Below are positions 56,405 through 64,000 of a stretch of 64,000 nt of DNA, one piece after another. The stretch comes from Neocallimastix lanati (nom. inval.) (taxonomy: Eukaryota > Neocallimastigomycota > Neocallimastigomycetes > Neocallimastigales > Neocallimastigaceae): positions 235,001-299,000 of the forward strand of contig JACVTC010000013.1 of the NCBI GenBank assembly GCA_016946835.1. Reading direction: 5' to 3'. The translations under genes were made by a program, and so were the position numbers. The notes under the pieces are model-generated. The model was not told the DNA's origin. It did not search any database and saw only the letters and a list, made by a program, of their open reading frames with translations. Position 1 is the first letter of the stretch. Each line of letters starts with the position of its first letter.

Positions 56405-57266
56405 AAGACTAAGATAATTTAAAACCTTTTTATTCGAGTTGTTAAAATAAACACTAAAATTAACTAAAATTGTTTATTTAACACACTTAAAAACATAGCG
56501 CAGCACTTTGTAACTCTATTAGTCATTAGTTACTGGGTTTGCACTAAGTTGTTTCTATTTATTTTTTAATAATCAATTTTCAGTTATTTAATAGTAATAT
56601 TTATTATAACAATTTACGTTAATAGTAACGCTAGTTCGTTACTATTACAAGTACAATTATTTACATTTAAATAAATTAATGATTGGTAAATTAGTTAATT
56701 TAACATGATTTACTAATCATTTAATAAACTATATATAACTATATAACTAATAATAAAATAAACTATAAAGTAATAAAATTTAATGTAAAAAATTAAGTAA
56801 AGATTTTATTTAATTAGCTAGAATTGCTAACTGTTTATAGATACATTACGTAACCAAAAGACTATCATTAAATAGGTGTTATATTACTATGTATATGTTA
56901 CAAGGCCTCTCCCAAGGAGCAAGCTACTAATTGTTGACGATCTTAATAATAAACTGGTAACTAAAATCTTGATAATCCTCCAGAGCTGAAGGTTGGGTGT
57001 CCGAATCACTCACTCTCCATTTATTTTTCATTTTGAACTTTTGTTAATAATAAATTAGTTTGTAAAATGTTTTTGATTTAAATAGTACTTTAATAACGAA
57101 TAATAAATTTTAAATAAATACTATAGAAATATAAAAATTCTCTATTTGAGGTATAATACATAAACTAACGACAATAACTTAGATAAGTTCTTGTAAACCC
57201 ATGTAGTTCTAGTTTTGTTTTAAAAAAATATTTATCACATTTATTTACTTTAGATTTTATAAGGAA
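56405..57266. other. mixed remnants, no intact gene
   Basis: About 56845-56935 is a diverged second copy of the RT-end segment of E9 (ATACATTACGTAACCAAAAG compared with 55878-55960). From 57031 back to 56927, minus strand, lies a 34-codon frame (MKNKWRVSDSDTQPSALEDY...) in less AT-rich DNA. It could be the start of another element's first gene; it was not recognised. The rest is AT-rich, with a hairpin pair AATGATTGGTAAATT / GATTTACTAATCATT near 56680-56725. Confidence 0.4.
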
Positions 57267-58911
57267 TGATACCATACCATAATTTAGTGAAATTTAAGGT
57301 TAGAAATTATTTAATGAAATATTATTGGTTAATAATATTTTAATAATAATATATATAATTAATTAATAATAATAGTTTAAAAAATTGTTCTTTTATTAAT
57401 ATTAATTTTAGTTTTATTAATAATTCAACTCATAAGCATGTTTATTAGTATAGTTTAGCTTAGTTTTATATTTAGTTTACATTAATAATGAGATTTTAGT
57501 GATTAATTATATTTTACTGAATGATTTTATTATATCTTAACTAGTTAATAAATATTTTAATATTATTATTTTGTATATTATTCTATATAACATTAGAATA
57601 TATTATTTTGTTAATTATTCCCTACTGTTATCGTCCATATAAAATAAAATAAATATTAATATTTAATAAATATAACGTATCAAAATTTGGTGGAGAATCA
57701 GGGTGTGACAGTAACAAGATAATATGAAAATAATATTAATAGAATAATAATAATCCATAATAATAAATAATAAAATAAGTTTAATTATATGTAAAAAAAA
57801 ATAGTAATAATATTATTAAAAAATTTATAACTAAAAAATACATTATTAAAAAAAAATTAAAAGCTGAGATTTTTAAATCTATTTTTCCTTGGATTGACAG
57901 CCGCATTTGTTTTTGGTAAATCAATTAATGATAAAGGCAATTCCAAAGTAGATGAAAATTTTGTTAAAAATGTAATAAATGCTGAAAATATAGTAAAATT
58001 ACACTATGAATCCAACATATCTAATGAAGAATTAGGAAATTTATTAGAAAAAGGATGGGATTATGCCGAGTCATATATTATTAACAATAATATTGAAAAT
58101 TCTACTGCAAAAAATAAATTTAATACAAAAATAAAAAAAAATGTAATACAAAAATATAAAATAAATGGAATTCAAAAATAAAAAAAATTTTTTTAATACA
58201 CAATTAAAAATAAATATAATACAAAAATAAAAAAAAAATAAAAGGTAAAAGATAAAATAAAAATAGAATAAAATTAAATATATATATAAAAAAAGAAAAA
58301 TAAAATAAAATAAAAAGTAAAATTAAAAAAAAAATTTATTTTATTAAAGTAACTAAATTTTGGTGACTTCAAAGGACGAAATCTAATTTCATTGGGGCCA
58401 TTTTGTTATGATACCATCATAAATACAATAATTTAATGAAATTTAGGTTAGAAATTATTTAATGAAATATTATTGGTTAATAATAATTTAGTAATAACAT
58501 ATATAATTAATAAATAATAATAGTTTAAAACAACTGTTCTTTTATTAATATTAGTTTAGTTTTATTAATAATTCAAATCATAAACATGTTTATTAGTATA
58601 GTTTATCTTAGATTTATATTTAGTTTACATTAATAATGAGAGATTTTAGTGATTAATTATATTTTATTGAATGATTTTATTATATTTTAACTAGTTAATA
58701 AATATTTTATATCAATGAGTAACAAACAATGTACTTTTATTGATAAATGATAATAAATAAATAAAATAAATAAACTAAATATTAAAGTGTGAATATTATT
58801 ATTGTGTATATTATTTTATAATATTAGAATATATTAATTATTCCCTACTGTTATCGTCCATATAAAATAAAATAAATATTGATATTAATGTTTAATAAAT
58901 ATCATGTATCA
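57267..58911 (+). mobile_element. short LTR element E8 (LTR6 family), non-autonomous
   Basis: 5' LTR 57267-57682 (416 bp, TGATACC to ACGTATCA), primer site TGGTGGAGAATCAGGGTG at 57688, a 726-bp internal region, a polypurine-like tract ATTGGGGCC near 58391, and 3' LTR 58409-58911 (503 bp). No gag or pol is present. The internal region carries a 95-codon open stretch of unknown kind. LTR lengths differ and the flanking bases do not match, so it is not fresh. Confidence 0.8.
57861..58181 (+). other. unknown open stretch inside E8
   Basis: Open from about 57861 and credible from 57894 (TAAFVFGKSINDKGNSKVDE) to the stop at 58181, about 95 residues. There is no ATG anywhere in it. Directly before it is a pyrimidine-rich stretch ending ATTGACAG, like a 3' splice site. 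The middle is likely helical and mixed in charge (NAENIVKLHYESNISNEELG), and the end is Lys/Asn-rich. It does not look like Gag, protease or RT. It could be a captured host exon; that is speculative. Confidence 0.4.
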
Positions 58912-58915
58912 TTTT

Positions 58916-59743
58916 TGATAAGAATGTACTAAATAATGAATTCTTAATTAAATTGATTATTTATTTTATCACAAATATTAGTAGATTTAGAATTGAAATT
59001 CACTAATAGATCAATTGAAATTTAATTTCGTAATTGACAAAAATTATTTTAAATTCGATTTTAACTATAAAAATAAATATTAGGAATATTAAATAATTAG
59101 AAACCAAAGGGTTTGGACTCATTTATTAAAGATAATTTAATTTAATTTAACCCTTAAGAAAATGACAAAAATATTTAGAAGAATAATAATGATAACTCGA
59201 CAAAAAAAAGGAAATATCACATTGTGATTTCCCGTTAAAATTATATTCATTAGAAAGCTATGACTGAGAATTATAATATATGTTAATTTCAATCTAATTG
59301 GACCACTGGAGACAAGATATTGGACTTAAAGAAAATTTACTTATAATAAATAATTTGATTATTTTTAAATAAGACCGTAAATTATTAGTAATTTACGGTC
59401 TTATCAATATTATTTTATTATTATATTTTATGTAGTTTATATACATGTATGAATATATTAAGATTAAATGTATTATTTAATTATATTGTTAATTATTATT
59501 TTAGTTTAGTATAAAAAGGAATTGAAATTCCCTCTTTTAAAATCTTTGAAAGGTTATTAACTTACCTAATAACCTTAACGTAATCTATAACGTTAATATT
59601 AATTATAACTGTTAAAATATGAAAATAATTTAATTAGTAATTTTAGTTTTATTATTAATAATCATAGAATATTAGAATAATTTATTATTACTTACATGAT
59701 CAAAATATTAGTAATACATTAGTGTCTCATTTAGCTTAATAAA
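58916..59743. other. non-coding stretch before E7
   Basis: Starts with TGATAAGAATGTACTAAATA, the same start as the X-type LTR at 15724, four bases after the E8 3' LTR. A 14-bp perfect hairpin lies at 59371-59402. About 59500-59625 (TATAAAAAGG, AAAGGTTATTAACTTACC, ACTGTTAAAA) faintly resembles the end of LTR1 and may be the worn 5' LTR of E7. Confidence 0.4.
59371..59402. repeat. 14-bp perfect hairpin
   Basis: AAGACCGTAAATTA, loop TTAG, TAATTTACGGTCTT, in otherwise AT-only DNA. Confidence 0.93.
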
Positions 59744-62729
59744 ATGTTTGTTAACAATCAAAACGAAATTATGAACTATAATATAATTCTTAACAAGAAG
59801 AATTATAAAGTCTGGTTATTTGGCTATCAAGATTTAGCAATCGTATTTAGCAAAAAAGAGGCAGATAAATTACCTCCTCACCGTTTAACCGACTGTAAGA
59901 TTGTTTTAGAAAAAGACGCTACACTCCATTACGGCCCAATTTATCCATTAACTGAAGAAGAATCACAAGTTCTTAAGGATTATATAAAAGAAAATTTAGA
60001 AAAAGGATTTATTAGACCATCAGAATCTCCTGCTGGATATCCTGTCCTTTTCCAAAAGAAAAAAGATGGTTCCCTTCGGTTATGTGTAGACTATAAGAAA
60101 TTAAATGCAGTAACTATAAGAAATTCATATCCTCTCCCTCTAATAACAGATATAATAGAAAAAGTAAAGGGAGCAAAATATTTTACGAAATTGGATTTAC
60201 GTTCTGCTTATAATTTAATAAGAATTAAAGAAGGTGATGAATATAAAACTGCGTTTAGAACTAAATATGGTCATTATGAATATTTAGTTATGCCGTTTGG
60301 ATTAAAAAATGCGCCTGCCACTTTCCAATCATTTATTAACTCTATTCTTAGACCATACTTGGAAAAATGTGTAATCTTATATTTAGATGATATTTTAATT
60401 TATTCCAAAGATTTGGAGGAGCATCATAATCAAGTCAGAAACGTCCTTCAAACTTTAATTAATAATAATTTATATGCAAAATTAGAAAAATGTGAATTTG
60501 ACCAGAACAAAGTTGAATTTTTAGGTTACATTTTATCTGGTGATGGTGTATCTACTGATCCAAAGAAAATTAAATCAATAGAAGAGTGGCCAAGGCCAGA
60601 AAATTTAAAAGATGTTCAAAGATTTATTGGCCTATGTAATTACTATAGAAGATTTGTTAAAAATTTTGCAAAAATTGCAAAACCCTTACATAATTTAACA
60701 AGGAAAAATATTAAATTTTTATGGACAAATGAATGTGAAAATGCTTTTAAGGAATTAAAGAAAAGATTAATTACTTCTCCAATTCTACTTCATCCTGATA
60801 TCACAAAACCTTTTATAGTAGAATGTGATGGAAGTAATTATGCTATTGGTGCTGTTCTATCTCAAAGGGATAAAGACAATAATTTACATCCAGTAGCATA
60901 TTATTCTAGAAGTTTACTAAACGCCGAAATAAATTATACAATTACTGATAAAGAACTACTCGCTATAAGGGATGCTTGGAGACCTCTACTTCTTGGTGCT
61001 AAATACCAAATTACTGTTTATACGGATCATAGGAACTTAATATACACATTAGGAGGAAAGGTTGCAAATCAAAGACAACACTGATGGTACCTTTTCTTCC
61101 AAGAATATAATTTTATAATAAAGTATAGGCAGGGAAACAAAAACGGAAAACCTGACAGTCTATCTAGGAGACCTGATTATATTAAAAACAACATTGAAGA
61201 AAAACCTGAAAATATTTTAGACATTAAAAATGTTAAAGAAATTCCATGTTTTGTTAGCATTGTTAGTGATCTTTTAGAAAGAATTATTGATTCTACTAAG
61301 TCTGACGCTACAGCTGAGGATATTCGACTTTACTTTAGTCCTCAAAATGTAAAAAATGATATGTCCTATAAGCCCTTCAGAAAAATGGAAAAGTTTAAAA
61401 TAAAAGACAATTTAATATTTTATAATAATCTAGTCTATATTCCTGAAGTTCTCAGACTAGAAATATTAACTAAGTATCATGAAAAACCTGCTGCCGGTCA
61501 TTTAGGAATTAAAAGAACTTTAGAGTTAATAACAAGAAACTTTTGGTGGCCTAAAATAAAAGAAGATGTAACCAAATATGTAAACTCTTGTCAGTCCTGT
61601 GCAAGAAACAAAATAAATAGGCACAGAAAATATGGTCTTCTACAACCTTTAGATACTCCCGAAAGACCTTGGAAATCTATTGAAATCGACTTTCTATGCG
61701 GTCTTCCTGATTCTAAAGGATATACAGTAATAATGGTAGTTGTCGATCGTTTTTCTAAAATGATCCACTTAATTCCCTTTAAACAAATACCTGATGCAAA
61801 ACAAACTGCTAAGGCTTTTATGAATAATATCTTTAAACTACATGGTTTACCTCAAGATATTTACACAGACAGAGGATCGCAATTTACAAGTACTCTTTAG
61901 AATGAATTTATGAATTTATTAAAAATTAAAAATAATATAGCTACCACAGATCATCATGAAACAGTCGGACAAGTTGAAAGATGTAACTCTTTTATTGAAC
62001 AATATCTCAGGGCTTATTCAAGAGCTTATTATCATGATGACTGGATAGATTGGATCTACCTTGCAGAATTTGCATATAATAATTCGGTTAACGAATCTAC
62101 TAAGGAAACTCCTTTCTTTATAAATTATGGGTTCCATCCTTCCATGGACGAATTCTTTTTATTACCTCAAATGGATACTAATTTTAAATATATAAAAAAT
62201 GTAAATACTAGTTTTAATCACATTAAAGACGTCTTACTACGTTCCAAAGAATTATATAAAAGGCATGCTGATAAGAAAAGATTAGAACCTCCTGTTTTTA
62301 AAGAAGGTGACTTAGTATGGGTTCAAAGTCCTCCTTCTCTTAATATCGAAGATTATTCTAAATTAACACCTTGTAAGTACGGACCCTATAAAGTACTTGA
62401 AGCTTTAGATAATAATAATTATAAAATAGATTTAAAAAGATCTCCTTTCCCTAAACACCATCCAATATTCCATATATCTGAGCTCGAGCCTTTCATTCCT
62501 CCAGAATATAGAAAAAGAAGATCTCATAATGAATCTATTAAAGATATTATAGAAATAGCAGGATTTAGGACCAATTATAAGAAAAAATGTTATGAATATC
62601 GTGTAAGGTATAAATATAAAAATTCATATGATTGGGTTCCTTCAGAAGAAGTTGAAAATAACCCAAGAAATCAAGAAATTTATTTATTATATTTAAAGAA
62701 TGGATGGAAGCTTACTTCAATAGCTTATT

Positions 62730-62731
<2 letters not shown>
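59744..62731 (+). pseudogene. pol: pol region of E7 with chromodomain
   Basis: RT about 60000-60560, with LCVDYKKLNAVTIRNSYPLP, FTKLDLRSAYNLIRIKEGDE, MPFGLKNAPATFQ and catalytic YLDDILIYS at about 60380. RNase H about 60800-61160 (VECDGSNYAIGAVLSQ, TDHRNL, NKNGKPDSLSRR). Integrase zinc module about 61480-61610 (HEKPAAGHLGIKRTLELI, CQSCAR). Core with IEIDFLCGLP, YTDRGSQFTS and QVERCNSFIEQYL. GPY/F-type module GDLVWVQSP and ELEPFIPP. C-terminal chromodomain about 62550-62710 (YRVRYKYKNSYDWVPSEEV), which in chromoviruses steers insertion to methylated-histone chromatin. About two breaks. Closest in motif pattern to fungal Tf1/sushi-type elements. Confidence 0.88.
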
Positions 62732-62766
<35 letters not shown>

Positions 62767-62835
62767 GAAATTTTATTTTTTATTAATTTTTTAACTTTTA
62801 CTTTATTATTATCTTTTTTTTAGTTAATTTTAATT

Positions 62836-62890
62836 TTTCAAAATTTCAAATTTCAAAATTTCAAAATTTCAAAATTTCAAAATTTCAAAA
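62836..62890. repeat. 8-bp tandem repeat (AAAATTTC)n
   Basis: About six to seven copies after the chromodomain stop. Isolated AAATTTC copies continue to about 63250. A poly-A tract of about 30 precedes it (62733-62762). Confidence 0.9.
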
Positions 62891-63150
62891 AATATAGCTA
62901 TATTACACTCTTAACAATCAATTTATAATTCAATATAATCAAAATTTTATAAATTAATGTAATTTTCATTTTTTTAAAATTTAATGCAACAAATTAAGAA
63001 GTTAATTGAAATTAAAATTTCAAAATTTAAATTTCAAAAATTCTAAATCAAATTCATTCAAAAATGGTACCATTATATTCACAACTATCAATTTTATTAA
63101 CTAAATTTTAATTTTACTAAATTTTAGAAATTTCAAAATTTCAATGAAAT

Positions 63151-63201
63151 GGTCACTTGAAATGGGGTTTCCTATAAAAATTTAAAAGGACTCAAGTGAC
63201 C
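63151..63201. repeat. 10-bp inverted repeat around a TATA-like box
   Basis: GGTCACTTGA (63151-63160) and TCAAGTGACC (63192-63201) flank CCTATAAAAA, in the untranslated region of E7. Confidence 0.85.
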
Positions 63202-63324
63202 TTCTTCCTTTGAAATTAAAAAATTTTTAATTTATGAAATTTCAAAATTTTTTTTTAATAAAAATTTAGACCTCCGTATCGTTACACAAAAATCGTCTTG
63301 AATCCGATTTTTATGGGAGGGCGT

Positions 63325-64000
63325 TGTTGAAATTATAACTGAATTGAAATCCCAATTTCAGTTATTTACATTTCAATAATTAAAAATATTATTTATTTAA
63401 TTATAAATAATATATATATTTAAATAATTAATAATTAATATAAATTCTTGTTTAATATTTAAAGGGTTATCTTAGGCCTAATAATTCTGAGAATATTAAT
63501 AAATAAGGTTTATATTAATAATTAATTTCAATGATACATTTGATATAAAACAAATATGTGTAGCAACATATTTGTATATTTAATAATAATTATTAAATAT
63601 TAAATTTATATCTCTTTTGTCAATAATAATATTTGAAATAATTTTATTATTCATATATTATTCAATATTTATATATATATTATTCATTATAATATGAAAT
63701 ATATTAAATATATTAAATTAAATAGTTAATTTCTTCTAAATATATATAAGAATATTATTATATATATAATTTAACTATTCATATTTATTTTTAAAGTTTA
63801 TATTAAAAATACATAATACTTCTATATATTATAATATATAATATAATGAAATAGTTTTAGTTATTTTAATTATAATTAAATATATATAGTTGATATTATT
63901 TATTATATTCATATTTATTATATAATTATATTCTTATATATTTAACTTTATTATTCTTATTTTCATTTTAAGAATTATATAGTTATATTTATTATATTTA
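63325..64000 (+). repeat. 3' LTR of E7 (family 1), continues past the window
   Basis: Begins TGTTGAAATTATAACTGAAT, directly after the purine-rich GGGAGGGCGT. The first 200 bp or more match the reverse complement of the solo LTR ending at 30808, including TTATCTTAGGCCTAATAATT. The end lies outside the window. Confidence 0.88.

Larger units (their letters stand above)
59744..64000 (+). mobile_element. Ty3/gypsy chromovirus E7
   Basis: Parts present: RT, RNase H, integrase and chromodomain (59744-62731), a 590-bp 3' untranslated region with tandem repeats, and a 3' LTR starting at 63325 and leaving the window. Gag and protease were not seen. About two or three breaks. The LTR belongs to family 1, so this is the probable kind of parent of the solo LTRs at 2218 and 30064. 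Confidence 0.88.

Noticed and set aside
58409-58911. Reading E8 as two unrelated solo LTRs
   Set aside because: A primer site follows the left LTR and a polypurine-like tract precedes the right LTR in the same orientation, which fits one element better, though the flanks do not match.

Overview
The window is extremely AT-rich, with long A/T runs and AAT/ATT microsatellites. It is almost entirely a graveyard of retroelements. The only clear host gene is an initiator methionine tRNA (2080-2151, minus strand). The organism is eukaryotic. The tRNA has the eukaryotic initiator signature, the Ty3 elements include a chromodomain-bearing chromovirus, and Ty1/copia copies carry asparagine-rich proteins. 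This fits an AT-rich, repeat-laden fungus, with early-diverging lineages such as anaerobic gut fungi plausible, but that placement is inference. No intact host protein gene was recognised.

Layout. 1-2056: AT-rich spacer with simple repeats. 2080-2151: tRNA, with a solo LTR (family 1) about 66 bp upstream. 3744-20850: a chain of LTR elements laid end to end with 4-5 bp between them: an X-type LTR end, a solo LTR2 swollen by a satellite, a nearly whole Ty3 element E1 (5894-13992), a probable solo LTR4, an X-type LTR, and Ty3 element E2 (LTR2 family, LTR to gag). 20852-27105: old copia copy E3. 27731-29943: a G+C-richer, minus-strand decayed gene with a gag/ORF1-like segment. 30064-30808: second solo LTR1. 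31155-37510: young copia copy E4 with near-identical LTRs and target duplications. 37511-43276: spacer, Ty3 remnant E10, and pieces or solo copies of LTR1, LTR2, LTR6 and LTR7. 43310-51460: two converging Ty3 remnants, E5 (chimeric) and E6. 51461-54730: AT-rich DNA with an LTR4 piece and two tandem repeats. 54735-57266: Ty3 remnant E9 with a solo LTR7 inside. 57267-58911: short LTR element E8 carrying a non-retroviral ORF. 59744-64000: chromovirus E7, whose 3' LTR belongs to family 1 and runs off the window.

How the parts relate. E1 and E2 have related Gag proteins. E1, E5, E9 and E10 share one Ty3 pol lineage. E6 and E7 belong to a second, chromovirus-like lineage. LTR2, LTR4 and LTR6 appear to make 4-bp target duplications of the form TTNT, while LTR1, LTR7 and copia E4 make 5-bp duplications. 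The most striking signals are the end-to-end LTR chaining, the higher-order satellite inside LTR2, a 70-bp perfect inverted duplication in one LTR of E1, a copia primer site matching the anticodon arm of tRNA-Lys(CTT), a conserved -1 frameshift heptamer, and the small E8 element with an unknown cargo ORF.
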